NCBI RefSeq assembly: GCF_027886475.1
Contig: NZ_CP115670.1
Coordinates: 744,001-808,000 of the forward strand
Length of the DNA stretch: 64,000 bases
Direction of reading: 5' to 3'
DNA from: Corynebacterium sp. SCR221107
GTDB taxonomy: Bacteria > Actinomycetota > Actinomycetes > Mycobacteriales > Mycobacteriaceae
In this document: piece by piece, positions 1 through 7,942 of the stretch
Numbering within the stretch: the first letter of the stretch is position 1
Layout of the letters: each line of letters starts with the position of its first letter
Position numbers and translations under genes: made by a program
Notes under the pieces: generated by a model
What the model saw: the letters and a program-made list of their open reading frames with translations, nothing else
Told to the model about the DNA's origin: nothing
Database searches by the model: none

Positions 1-654
1 ATCGCCGCGATGAACTACCTCGAACTTCCGGTCAGCACCCGGGTTGCTCAGACCACCGACGCCTCCCCCGCCAAGGACGTGCTGCAAGAAGGTGACATCA
101 TCCTCAGCGTTGACGGCGAGGATAAGACTAGCCCCTCCCAGGTTCGTGATGCAGTGCAGGCCAAGAAGCCGGGCGATGAGCTCACCATCGGCTACGAGCG
201 CGAGGGCATCAAGCAGGAGGCAACGGTCACCCTAGCCGCGCATCCGCACGATGATTCCGTGGCCTTTCTCGGCGTGTCGATGGAGGCCATCCCCGCCGGT
301 GGCATCAGCGTGAATTACAACCTCGAGGACGTCGGCGGGCCGAGTGCCGGCATGATGTTTAGCCTGGCGGTGATCGACAAGCTTTCCCCGGGGGAGCTGA
401 CCGGAGGCAAGTTCGTGGCCGGCACCGGCACAATCGATGACGAAGGCACCGTGGGACCAATTGGCGGCATTACCCACAAGATTCAGGCGGCCAAGGACGC
501 CGGCGCGGAGGTGTTCTTGGCCCCTGCGGACAACTGCGCCGAAGCCGCGAGCGAGGACGACGGCATCACCGTGTTGAAGGTCACCTCCATCGACGATGCC
601 ATCAGCCAGTTGGAGGCCTACAGCGCCGGCAAGGACGTGGTCACCTGCGACTAG
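1..654 (+). CDS. PDZ-Lon-type serine protease (YlbL-like), C-terminal part
   Basis: The reading frame is already open at base 1, so the N-terminus lies outside the window. The visible part begins with a PDZ domain (about residues 20-80, containing GDIILSVDG). It continues into a Lon-type proteolytic domain with the catalytic serine in GPSAG (about 336-351) and the catalytic lysine in THKIQAA (about 471-491), so the Ser-Lys dyad is intact. Full-length relatives have an N-terminal membrane anchor followed by PDZ and Lon_C, and they act on the outer face of the membrane. The gene ends 7 bases from the convergent lipoprotein gene. It is ordinary chromosome, not part of the integrated element. Family is secure; the substrate is unknown. 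Confidence 0.85.
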   Translation: MAAMNYLELPVSTRVAQTTDASPAKDVLQEGDIILSVDGEDKTSPSQVRDAVQAKKPGDELTIGYEREGIKQEATVTLAAHPHDDSVAFLGVSMEAIPAGGISVNYNLEDVGGPSAGMMFSLAVIDKLSPGELTGGKFVAGTGTIDDEGTVGPIGGITHKIQAAKDAGAEVFLAPADNCAEAASEDDGITVLKVTSIDDAISQLEAYSAGKDVVTCD

Positions 655-661
655 CGTGGCG

Positions 662-1372
662 CTAGGCGTCTTCCTTCGCGGTCTCGTCGGCATCCGGCTC
701 GTCGGTAGCTGAGGCGGGCTGGTCTGCTAGGCCCAGCTCGTAGATCCGCTCGGCCGGATCATACTCGTCGCTCGAGACCATGTGCTGCAGGATCAATCCC
801 TTGTCATTGTCCACCACGGTGATCACGGCGATGCTGCCGAGTGTGGACCAACCCACAACCTTTGTGCCCGTATCCTCCACCACGCGTGAGGAACGCAGCT
901 CGGTGAGCAATTGTGTGGTCGAGGCGGCCTTCGCATCCGAGGCATAGAACTGGAACTGGCCTACTTCGTCGCCATCGCAGGCCACCGAGTCCTGCACTCC
1001 GTTGGGGGCGCAGGAGTCAAACTGGTCGAAGAGGGAATCCGGGGCCAGCGAGCCGAACTTTTTCCGCGCATCCTCGATGGCTTTTTGTTTTTCGCCGCTG
1101 GCGGAGGTGACAGAGCCGGTTGGGCGCGGTTTCGACGAGGTTGCGGTCGCCTCAGTGCGGGCATCGTTGCTTTCCGACGGTTCCTGGGTGCGGCTAGGAG
1201 AAGGCGTCGCGCTGGTGGTCTCCGGGGCCTGCGCAGGGGCCTGAACCTGAGTCTCGCCTTCGGGGGCGGCCTCGGATTGGTCACCGCCGCCGCACGCCAC
1301 CAGCGTCAAGGCGCAGCCCGCGACAACAGCCGCCCGGGTGGCCTTCACGGAAACTCTCAAGGTAAAGCGCAC
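662..1372 (-). CDS. Putative lipoprotein of unknown function
   Basis: The N-terminus is a short basic stretch, then a hydrophobic segment ending in the lipobox LVAC followed by GGG, so export and lipid anchoring at the outer face of the membrane are expected. Residues about 30-90 form a Ser/Thr/Pro/Glu-rich linker, and the remaining 140 residues look like a small globular domain with two cysteines (SCAPNG, VACDG) that could form a disulphide. The start is a GTG at 1372. An internal GTG at 1348 would give a shorter but still complete lipoprotein signal. I do not recognise the folded domain. It is convergent with the PDZ-Lon gene. Confidence 0.7.
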   Translation of the reverse strand: MRFTLRVSVKATRAAVVAGCALTLVACGGGDQSEAAPEGETQVQAPAQAPETTSATPSPSRTQEPSESNDARTEATATSSKPRPTGSVTSASGEKQKAIEDARKKFGSLAPDSLFDQFDSCAPNGVQDSVACDGDEVGQFQFYASDAKAASTTQLLTELRSSRVVEDTGTKVVGWSTLGSIAVITVVDNDKGLILQHMVSSDEYDPAERIYELGLADQPASATDEPDADETAKEDA

Positions 1373-1445
1373 GGTGTGCCAAGCCCTTCCGCCGAAATAA
1401 AAAATAAAAAACTTAAGTCAACACCCATCCTAAACGCATGTGCGA

Positions 1446-1997
1446 TTAGAGCGTCCCCAACCCATCATCAAACTCATCAAAGGAGTTATCAAAAGTCGCC
1501 TTCAACGCCAAGATGACACCCGGTGCAACACCTGGGCCACCGCGCAGCTCCACCTTGTCCTCAGCAAAAGGACCCAGCGCAGCCAGTTCCTCCTCGGAAC
1601 GCCGCAGCTGCAACAAGGTCAGCTCCGCATCTGAGCGCAACACCCCGGAAAACAGGCGCGCCGGGCGGGGGGTGGGATCTGTCGAGGAGGTATCGCGGAA
1701 CATGATCTCCTGAGCCAAGATCGCCCCCACCACCTGCGGTGGCCAGGCGATGCGGGAGATATAGTCACCCAATTCCTCCGAGCCGGGCAGGATGGTCTCC
1801 GGTAGGTTGTCTTGGACCACCAGGGTCAAAGGAGCGGTGTCTTCTTCGAGCAGCGCCGGGGAGGCGTCGGCAAGCAAAGAAGCAGGAACCAGCGCAAACA
1901 AGGTGGGGGAGGCGTCCCAGCCCTCGGCGTGGATAAAGTCGACCGCTTCCAACATGGCCTTATTTAATGCCTGGGGGGAAAGCTCGGGAGGGGTCAT
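1446..1997 (-). CDS. PPA1309 family protein
   Basis: A 183-residue soluble protein with the pattern of the actinobacterial PPA1309 family: an N-terminal helix about a household residue set (FIHAEGWD, LFALVP), a central QDNLPETILPGSEEL segment and a C-terminal LRRSEEELALGP-like block. The family is widely conserved in Actinobacteria, usually next to a UPF0182 gene as here, but its biochemical role is not established. The ATG at 1997 has AAGGAA upstream on the minus strand. It is transcribed divergently from the UPF0182 gene, with about 186 bases between the two starts. Part of the ordinary chromosome. Confidence 0.75.
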   Translation of the reverse strand: MTPPELSPQALNKAMLEAVDFIHAEGWDASPTLFALVPASLLADASPALLEEDTAPLTLVVQDNLPETILPGSEELGDYISRIAWPPQVVGAILAQEIMFRDTSSTDPTPRPARLFSGVLRSDAELTLLQLRRSEEELAALGPFAEDKVELRGGPGVAPGVILALKATFDNSFDEFDDGLGTL

Positions 1998-2183
1998 CCG
2001 AAATTCCTTATAGTCTCGAAGTAACTACTGTGACGTAGAGTAGGAAAATACACGCACAAGCTGCCACCGGCCTTATAGCTTGCTTCCTTCTTACTGGGAA
2101 GGGGGAACGGCTTTCGGTGCCGCAACGTTGTGCCAATGACAGTAAAGTACACCACTGCCCAGAATGGAAAAGGAGAGCAGGAG

Positions 2184-5100
2184 TTGGCTTCGTCCATGAA
2201 CCCTCCGTCCCCGCAACTTCGGCGGCCGCCGCGGGCCTTGGGCACGACACTGGTCGTGCTGTTGGTCATCGTCGGTCTCATCCCCACGATCGTCGGTTTT
2301 TACACCGACTGGTTGTGGTTCGGTGAGCTGGACTTTAGGGGGGTGTTTAACAAGGTAATCCTGTCCCGCGTCCTCCTCTTTGTGATCTTTGCGGCCCTCG
2401 GCGCGTTCATCACGTGGCTTGCAGGCTGGCTGACGTTTAGGGGCAGGCCCGATGAACTAGAAACGCTCACCCTCGACGGTCCGATGGCGGGGTACCGCGC
2501 CACACTGGATCGAACGGTCAAGCGTTTCCTCGTGGGGCTGCCATTTTTCGTCGGTCTGCTTTCCGGCGTGCTGGGGCAGCGCTCGTGGCGCACGGTTCAG
2601 CTATTCCTCAACCGGCAAAGCTTCGGCGTGCAGGACCCGCAATTTCACATGGATTACGGTTTCTACGCCTTCGATCTGTCATTTTTCCGTCTCATCTTGA
2701 GCACGTTCACCATCTTGGTGGCGTTGGCCTTCTTCATCACCCTTGTTGGACACTACCTGCTGGGTAGCATCCGCATTGGCAATCAGGCCGCCGGTGTGCG
2801 TGGGCACGTGAGCAATAATGCCCGCATCCAGTTGGCAGTCTGGGCAGGAACCTGGATGCTATTGAAGGTCGTCGGTTATTGGTTCGACCGATACGATCTC
2901 CTCAACCGCAATCAGGGAACCTTCACCGGTGCAAGCTACACCGACATCAATGCGGTGCTGCCGGCGAAGATCATCCTCATGATCATCGCGGTGGTGGTCG
3001 CGGCCAGCTTCTTCTCCGCGATCGTGATCAAGGATCTGCGGATCCCGGCAGTGGCCACCGTGCTCATGCTCTTGTCCGGCATCGTCATCGGCTCGGTGTG
3101 GCCACTGCTGATGGAGCAGTTCTCGGTGCGCCCGAACCGTGCGGAAAAGGAATCGGAATACATCTCCCGCAATATTGAGGCCACCCGCTTTGCCTACGGC
3201 ATCACCGATGACAAGGTCAACTACATCGACAACTGGGGTGCCTCCGTCAGCTCTGATTCGGAATCGAAAGATCGCACCTCGGAGGTCTCTCAGGATACCG
3301 CGACGATCAATAACATCCGCCTGCTGGACCCAGAGGTGTTGTCGCCGACGTTTACTCAGCAGCAGCAGCTGAAGAACTTCTACGGCTTCCCCGACTCTTT
3401 GTCGATGGATCGCTACGTCATCGACGGCGAGCTGCGCGACTTTGTGGTTGCCGCCCGTGAGATCAACCCGAACTCGCTGCAGGACAACCAGCGGGACTGG
3501 ATCAACCGCCACACCGTCTACACCCATGGCAATGGCTTCGTGGCCGCCCAGGCCAACCAGGTCGATGAGGTCGCCCGCGACGTCGGATCCGCCCGCGGTG
3601 GCTACCCGGTCTACACCGTCTCCGATCTGCAGGCTACCAACCAGGAAGCCGAACAGGTGGGCATCGAGGTCACCGAGCCGCGCATCTACTACGGTCCGGT
3701 GATTGCCTCGGCACAGGACGGGGCTGACTACGCAGTGGTGGGCTCTGCTGACGGCAATAGCGTGGAATATGACTCTGATTCCTCCACCTACACTTATGCC
3801 GGTGAAGGCGGCGTGGGGATCGGCAACGTTTTCAATCGCACGGCGTACGCGCTGCGCTATCAGGAGATGAACCTGATCCTGTCGGATCGCGTGAACTCCG
3901 AGTCCAAGATCCTCTACGACCGGGACCCGCGTGAGCGCGTCCACAAGGTCGCCCCGTGGCTGACCACCGACTCCACCACCTACCCGGCAGTCATTGACGG
4001 CCGCATCAAGTGGATCGTGGACGGCTACACTACGTTGAGCTCGCTTCCGTACGCTGAGCGCACGAGTTTGTCGACCACCACACTGGATACCTCCGGCTCC
4101 GTCGGCGCGGCCCAGCAGCTGTCGATGTTCGATCAGGTCGGTTACATCCGTAACTCGGTCAAGGCCGTGGTCGACGCCTACGACGGCTCGGTGCAACTGT
4201 ATGCCTTCGACGAATCCGACCCGGTGCTCAAGGCCTGGCAGGGCGTGTTCCCGGGCACGGTGCAGCCGAAGTCGGAGATCTCCGACGAGCTGATGAACCA
4301 CCTGCGCTATCCGGAGGATATCTTCAAGGTGCAGCGTGCGATGCTGTCGAAGTACCACGTCGACGATGCTCGTGAGTTCTTTACCAATGACCGCTTCTGG
4401 TCCGTGCCGGAAGATCCCACCGCGGATGAGGCCAACAAGGCAAACCAGCCCCCGTACTACGTGGTCGCCGCCGACCCGGATACCGGCAAGTCCAGCTTCC
4501 AGCTGATCACTGCCTTCCGTGGCTTAAACCGCCAGTTCCTGGCAGCGCACATGACCGCCTCGTCGGATCCGGACAACTACGGCAAGATCACCGTTCGCGT
4601 CTTGCCGACCGACACGCAGACGCAGGGCCCGAAGCAGGTTCAGGACACGATGACCTCTTCGGATCAGTTTGCCTCTGACAGCACGCTGTGGAAGGGCTCC
4701 AATGAGATCATCAGCGGTAACCTGCTGACACTGCCGGTGGGTAAGAACGAGATCCTCTATGTGGAGCCGATTTACTCCAAGCGACTCAATCAGGCCTCGG
4801 CGTTCCCGAAGCTGCTGCGTGTGTTGGTCAGCTACCGCGGTCAAGTTGGTTATGCACCGACCATTTCTGAGGCGCTGGCACAGGTGGGCATTGACCCGAA
4901 GGCCGCTCAGGACCTGGATGAGGCTGGCGAGGTGACCACCTCCGATCCTGCCGAGGCCACCGGGGACTCGAATCAGCCTGCTAGCGGCTCCGGCACGCAA
5001 GGTGAGGCTATTGACAAGATTAATGAGGCACTGGAGAACCTTAACTCCGCTAAGTCCGGTTCGATGGAGGAGTACGGCCGCGCCATCGACGAGTTGGATA

Positions 5101-5192
5101 AGGCGGTGCAGGAATACCAGAATCTAGCCACCACGTCGGCTGAGGCGGCACCGTCTTCCGAAGCCCCGGCAACGGAGGAGCCACAGAGCTAG
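2184..5192 (+). CDS. UPF0182 family large membrane protein
   Basis: About 1000 residues. The N-terminal third has about seven hydrophobic membrane segments, including the family signature GFYTDWLWFGEL near residue 35. A long extracytoplasmic region of about 600 residues follows, then a low-complexity Glu/Ser/Ala-rich tail. The length matches UPF0182 (COG1615) proteins of corynebacteria. Function is unknown. I place the start at TTG 2184 because AAGGAGAG lies 6 bases upstream (2170-2177); the ATG at 2196 and a longer start at 2130 are alternatives. A strong terminator follows at 5219. Confidence 0.85.
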   Translation: MASSMNPPSPQLRRPPRALGTTLVVLLVIVGLIPTIVGFYTDWLWFGELDFRGVFNKVILSRVLLFVIFAALGAFITWLAGWLTFRGRPDELETLTLDGPMAGYRATLDRTVKRFLVGLPFFVGLLSGVLGQRSWRTVQLFLNRQSFGVQDPQFHMDYGFYAFDLSFFRLILSTFTILVALAFFITLVGHYLLGSIRIGNQAAGVRGHVSNNARIQLAVWAGTWMLLKVVGYWFDRYDLLNRNQGTFTGASYTDINAVLPAKIILMIIAVVVAASFFSAIVIKDLRIPAVATVLMLLSGIVIGSVWPLLMEQFSVRPNRAEKESEYISRNIEATRFAYGITDDKVNYIDNWGASVSSDSESKDRTSEVSQDTATINNIRLLDPEVLSPTFTQQQQLKNFYGFPDSLSMDRYVIDGELRDFVVAAREINPNSLQDNQRDWINRHTVYTHGNGFVAAQANQVDEVARDVGSARGGYPVYTVSDLQATNQEAEQVGIEVTEPRIYYGPVIASAQDGADYAVVGSADGNSVEYDSDSSTYTYAGEGGVGIGNVFNRTAYALRYQEMNLILSDRVNSESKILYDRDPRERVHKVAPWLTTDSTTYPAVIDGRIKWIVDGYTTLSSLPYAERTSLSTTTLDTSGSVGAAQQLSMFDQVGYIRNSVKAVVDAYDGSVQLYAFDESDPVLKAWQGVFPGTVQPKSEISDELMNHLRYPEDIFKVQRAMLSKYHVDDAREFFTNDRFWSVPEDPTADEANKANQPPYYVVAADPDTGKSSFQLITAFRGLNRQFLAAHMTASSDPDNYGKITVRVLPTDTQTQGPKQVQDTMTSSDQFASDSTLWKGSNEIISGNLLTLPVGKNEILYVEPIYSKRLNQASAFPKLLRVLVSYRGQVGYAPTISEALAQVGIDPKAAQDLDEAGEVTTSDPAEATGDSNQPASGSGTQGEAIDKINEALENLNSAKSGSMEEYGRAIDELDKAVQEYQNLATTSAEAAPSSEAPATEEPQS

Positions 5193-5218
5193 TTTTTCAG
5201 CAAAGCTCAAAAACAATC

Positions 5219-5278
5219 CCAGATCCCCAGGCCACAAGGCGAAGCGAATTGCTCGCTGGGCTGGGGATTTGGCTTTTT
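5219..5278 (+). terminator. Rho-independent terminator after UPF0182 gene
   Basis: A 12-bp stem pairs CCAGATCCCCAG (5219-5230) with CTGGGGATTTGG (5261-5272), with one G-U pair. A second smaller pairing is possible in the loop. CTTTTT follows directly. Confidence 0.75.
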
Positions 5279-5297
5279 CGGCCCCCACGGTTATAGT
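5269..5297 (+). promoter_or_regulatory. Candidate promoter for tRNA-fMet
   Basis: TTGGCT (5269-5274) and TATAGT (5292-5297) are separated by 17 bases and end 33 bases before the tRNA. The -35 box overlaps the 3' arm of the upstream terminator. Inferred from sequence only. Confidence 0.45.
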
Positions 5298-5330
5298 TAT
5301 AAAACGTCGCAAGGAACACTTGCAACGCGT

Positions 5331-5404
5331 CGCGGGGTGGAGCAGCTCGGTAGCTCGCTGGGCTCATAACCCAGAGGTCGTAGGTTCGAATCCTGCCCCC
5401 GCTA
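5331..5404 (+). tRNA. Initiator tRNA-Met (CAT anticodon)
   Basis: A 74-base cloverleaf (without CCA) with anticodon CAT. The anticodon stem has three consecutive G-C pairs next to the loop (CTGGG/CCCAG), the mark of an initiator tRNA, and position 1 is mismatched with position 72. The T arm is GTAGG-TTCGAAT-CCTGC. The genomic sequence after the discriminator reads CTA rather than CCA. Its 3' half, from 5365, is the core of the left attachment repeat, so the integrated element restores the complete tRNA at this side. Confidence 0.95.
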
Positions 5405-5702
5405 CTAATCCGGAACCCTCGGTTCGTGAAAACGAATCGGGGGTTTCTTTTGTTGCATTGACCTTTCGGGGGAGTAGGTCTGCAACTTCAAGGCCGAAGA
5501 AGTCCGCAACTGTAAAGAGGTCTTGAACACTCCAGCCAACTTGGCCGAGAACCTTGCGGCTAACTGCCTGGGATGTGATTCCGAGAACCTCCGCGAGGCG
5601 CTTGCGCGTGACCTTGTTGCGAAACATTAGATCGTTGATCGTGATTCCGATTGCCTCATCAGCAGAGTAGCTATTCCTGGGTAGCTGTTTCATTGTTGCC
5701 AT
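5364..5702 (-). CDS. HTH regulator whose C-terminus is encoded by the tRNA antisense strand
   Basis: A protein of about 112 residues with one helix-turn-helix (RKRLAEVLGITSQAVSRKVL) followed by a DLFTVADFFGLEVADLLP segment, typical of small XRE-like regulators. The last 14 residues (VAGAGFEPTTSGL) are read from the antisense strand of the tRNA, and the TGA stop lies in the anticodon loop. The tail is therefore a by-product of integration. I start at ATG 5702; ATG 5693 is also possible and a TTG at 5741 is unlikely. It diverges from the excisionase-like gene with about 80 bases between, so it may control excision. A decayed homologous tail lies outside attR. Confidence 0.65.
   Translation of the reverse strand: MATMKQLPRNSYSADEAIGITINDLMFRNKVTRKRLAEVLGITSQAVSRKVLGQVGWSVQDLFTVADFFGLEVADLLPRKVNATKETPDSFSRTEGSGLVAGAGFEPTTSGL
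5365..5426. repeat. attL: 62-bp direct repeat, copy 1
   Basis: Identical over 62 bases to 61065-61126 in the same orientation. It runs from the tRNA anticodon loop through the tRNA 3' end into the 5' arm of the terminator hairpin. This is the expected arrangement for a tyrosine-integrase element inserted in the 3' end of a tRNA gene. Confidence 0.92.
5414..5450 (+). terminator. Terminator of tRNA-fMet
   Basis: A stem of about 14 bp (5414-5427 with 5432-5445) closes a GAAA tetraloop and is followed by TCTTTT. In the attR copy the loop-closing pair T5427-A5432 is replaced by C61127-G61132, a compensatory change that supports the hairpin. Confidence 0.85.
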
Positions 5703-5781
5703 GAGATGAAATTTAGCACTCAAAAGAATCAAAAACAACAAAAGATTGCAAAATTACACCACAGTAGTTAACCTTCTGTTT

Positions 5782-6015
5782 ATGGGTGAAACAAAAAGTT
5801 GTGAAGGCGAGGAAAAGTGGTATTCGCCTCCGGTGGTTGCTGGGCTATTGCCGGGTAATCCCACCCCTGAGACGGTGCGCAATTGGATTCGCAGTGGGAA
5901 GGTCCCCGGAGCACGAAGGAGCCCCGGCAATCGGTGGCAAATACCTCAATCAGGTCTTGACCATCTAATGGAATCATTCGAACTTCCCAAGGAGCGGGAG
6001 GTCAACAGTGACTAG
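5782..6015 (+). CDS. Excisionase-like / MerR-type DNA-binding protein
   Basis: A 77-residue protein (start ATG 5782) with a winged-helix DNA-binding fold of the excisionase/MerR_1 kind: PETVRNWIRSGKVPGARR, then NRWQIPQSGLDHLM. Such proteins bend att DNA and direct the integrase towards excision. It is the first gene inside attL on this strand, which suits a Xis, and it diverges from a small HTH regulator. Its partner would be the integrase at 60018-60863, adjacent once the element circularises. A hairpin follows at 6025. Confidence 0.7.
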   Translation: MGETKSCEGEEKWYSPPVVAGLLPGNPTPETVRNWIRSGKVPGARRSPGNRWQIPQSGLDHLMESFELPKEREVNSD

Positions 6016-6024
6016 AAACAAAAG

Positions 6025-6052
6025 GACCGTCCCCGTTGCACCGGGGACGGTC
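6025..6052. other. Strong GC hairpin after the xis-like gene
   Basis: A perfect 10-bp stem, GACCGTCCCC with GGGGACGGTC, with an 8-base loop. No T-run follows on the plus strand, so it is either a non-canonical terminator or an operator. Confidence 0.5.
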
Positions 6053-6140
6053 GAAAAGATTCGCGTGTTGACTCGCGCAACAAATCTAAGCCCAGTCTAC
6101 GGGGGTACCTGCCCTCGCGCAACGGTAGAGGTGGCGCACA

Positions 6141-7307
6141 GTGAGTACTAAAGCAGTGGCCTGGGTTCTAGACGACCTGCAAGGGCTCAAGCCGGGGCCA
6201 TCACTTGTCATGATTGCTCTCGCCGATTTTGCCGATGAGCGCAACAGTTGTTTTCCCGGCCAGGACAAGATCGCTAAGAGGGCGCGCTGCTCCAAGCGTT
6301 CTGTCGTCGCGTATCTCAAAGAGCTTCAATCGCTGGGGCTGATTTCGGTCGAACGCCGCGTTTATAGCAACGGCCACTCGGGGGTTCGACGCACGTCCAA
6401 TCGCTACATTTTGCACGTTGGGAAGACCTACAGCCTCGAAGATGCAAAATCTGCACCTTCGAAAGAAAGCGCAGGTCACAATGAAAGTGCAAGATTTGCA
6501 CCTTCGAATTTCGAAAGTGCAAATTTACCCCTTTCGAAAGTGCATCCTGTTGCACTTAATGAACCACCAGTTATAGAACCACCAGTCCCTTCCCCCCAAC
6601 CCCCCGTGGAGTCGGGCGAGGCGGAGTGGGCGGCTGCGCCGCTGGGCGGTGCACCTGACGGCGCACCGGGGGAGGGGGAAGACTCTCTCGATCTCGGAGA
6701 CGTTGTGGCGGGGCTGTCGCCCGCCCAACGCTCGGCCTTGCTCGTGGCTCTCGGAGTGGGCGAGGGTGTGGTGCCCAGCACGCAACCTGAGCCCCAGGCG
6801 ATGCCCGTAGCTCCCGTGCAAGACCCTGCGCCTGCGGTGGAGGATTCTTCGTGGTCGCAGGACGAGCTCGTCGGCCTGGCGCGCGAGGTGCTTCCAGAGC
6901 CGATGCAGGCGATGGCTCCCACGGCGCTGGCCCAGGTTGGCGAGATGATCGCTGAGCGGCTGGATGCTGGCTGGACGCGCCCTCAGCTCGCTGCGGTTTT
7001 GCGGTCTCGTGAGCTGCCGAAGCACGTGCGCTCGCTGGTGGCCTTGGTCAAGGCCAGGTTGCGCGACGACACCCCTGTGGATGCTGCTCCACCAGCGGGA
7101 ACGACGTTTGCGCCCGAGTCAGAGACCCACGAGGTCGCTGAGTGGTCACATGAGCTTGTCAACGGTCGGGTGGTCACCCGCAAGGACCTCGACTGTGGGG
7201 CTTTGGCTGCGGATTTCCACCATGCCCGCGCTGAGGGCAGCTGGCACGGCGATAACCGCTGGGAATTCGCGGCGGCTGTCGGCATCGAGCGCTACCTGCT
7301 TGCCTGA
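6141..7307 (+). CDS. Winged-helix replication-initiator-like protein
   Basis: The first 95 residues form a winged helix-turn-helix like those in plasmid Rep and phage O-type proteins (ALADFADERNSCFPG, IAKRARCSKRSVVAYLKEL, LGLISVERR, then a wing). Residues about 95-135 are a low-complexity linker encoded by a block of short DNA repeats. A Pro/Ala-rich linker and a C-terminal helical domain follow. No catalytic residues were recognised, so origin binding is the likeliest role. The GTG start at 6141 follows AGAGGTGG. If this is the initiator, the element may replicate autonomously after excision. Sure of the HTH, less of the Rep role. Confidence 0.6.
   Translation: MSTKAVAWVLDDLQGLKPGPSLVMIALADFADERNSCFPGQDKIAKRARCSKRSVVAYLKELQSLGLISVERRVYSNGHSGVRRTSNRYILHVGKTYSLEDAKSAPSKESAGHNESARFAPSNFESANLPLSKVHPVALNEPPVIEPPVPSPQPPVESGEAEWAAAPLGGAPDGAPGEGEDSLDLGDVVAGLSPAQRSALLVALGVGEGVVPSTQPEPQAMPVAPVQDPAPAVEDSSWSQDELVGLAREVLPEPMQAMAPTALAQVGEMIAERLDAGWTRPQLAAVLRSRELPKHVRSLVALVKARLRDDTPVDAAPPAGTTFAPESETHEVAEWSHELVNGRVVTRKDLDCGALAADFHHARAEGSWHGDNRWEFAAAVGIERYLLA
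6443..6544. repeat. Iteron-like repeats inside the rep-like gene
   Basis: Two longer units begin TGCAARAT and share TGCACCTTCGAA (6443-6464 and 6488-6508). Two shorter units are TTCGAAAGTGCA (6510-6521 and 6533-6544). TTCGAA is itself a palindrome. The block is AT-richer than the surrounding gene and falls in the linker part of the protein. Confidence 0.6.
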
Positions 7308-7418
7308 CCCAGCTTCCCTCGCTGGGTGTAGGTGGCGTGTAGCTCGGGTGGGCTGCGCGCCGATTCCAGGGCTCGGTCGGTGCTGATCGAGCCGAAAGTC
7401 ACAACGAAAGGATGCGTC

Positions 7419-7814
7419 ATGAGTGTCGGTCATGACTCCACCAACCACCACGGGCCAGGCCCCTACAGCCTGCAATCGTTTAACCGTCTACCTGTGCGTT
7501 TGCTTGTTGAGGGTTTGTGCACGTTCGAGATTTGGTATCCCGAACTGTGGGATCTTTCCGTGCATGGGGAGACTCCTGGCGAGCGTGACCAGCGACGCGC
7601 GGAGGCGATGAGCGTTTGTCAGGCTTGCCCGGTTCGTGCATTGTGCGCGAGTTTTGCCGAGGATTCCGGCGAGATTGGCATTTGGGGTGGCAGGCTTTTC
7701 CGCCCAACAAACACGACCGCTCCCCACCCGAAGGTGAGGAGCGACGGGCGCGGTGTCGGCGCGCCACCCAACAGTCTAACCAGTGGGTTAGCTCGACGAA
7801 AAGCAAGTGCATAA
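7419..7814 (+). CDS. WhiB-like iron-sulfur regulator
   Basis: A 131-residue protein with the four cysteines of the WhiB family: one in GLCTF, then CQACPVRALC (C-x2-C-x5-C), followed by the GIWGG turn and a basic, Gly/Arg/Ser-rich C-terminus for DNA contact. WhiB proteins bind a 4Fe-4S cluster and partner a sigma factor or bind DNA. The ATG at 7419 has AAAGGA upstream. As the last gene before the transfer operon, separated by an inverted repeat, it is a good candidate regulator of conjugation genes, but that is inference. Confidence 0.85.
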   Translation: MSVGHDSTNHHGPGPYSLQSFNRLPVRLLVEGLCTFEIWYPELWDLSVHGETPGERDQRRAEAMSVCQACPVRALCASFAEDSGEIGIWGGRLFRPTNTTAPHPKVRSDGRGVGAPPNSLTSGLARRKASA

Positions 7815-7875
7815 ACCCATTGTTATCCCTGCATAACAGGGCATTGACTGTGTTTTTCGACAAAGCGAAACTGTG

Positions 7876-7911
7876 CCATGGATGCGTTGACATCTGTCAG
7901 ATCATCCATGG
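7876..7911. promoter_or_regulatory. Inverted repeat upstream of the transfer operon
   Basis: CCATGGATG (7876-7884) and CATCCATGG (7903-7911) form a 9-bp inverted repeat. It encloses TTGACA (7887-7892) and ends 31 bases before the first gene of the operon. Candidate operator. Confidence 0.45.
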
Positions 7912-7942
7912 CCATTAAAACCCCTCCGAAGGAGAGAAAGAC

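Noticed and set aside
2859..4358. Long minus-strand frame (499 codons) opposite the UPF0182 gene
   Set aside because: It mirrors a well-supported gene in high-GC DNA, has no family likeness and an odd composition; a shadow frame. The same applies to 15129-16208, 18682-19557 and 40414-40983.
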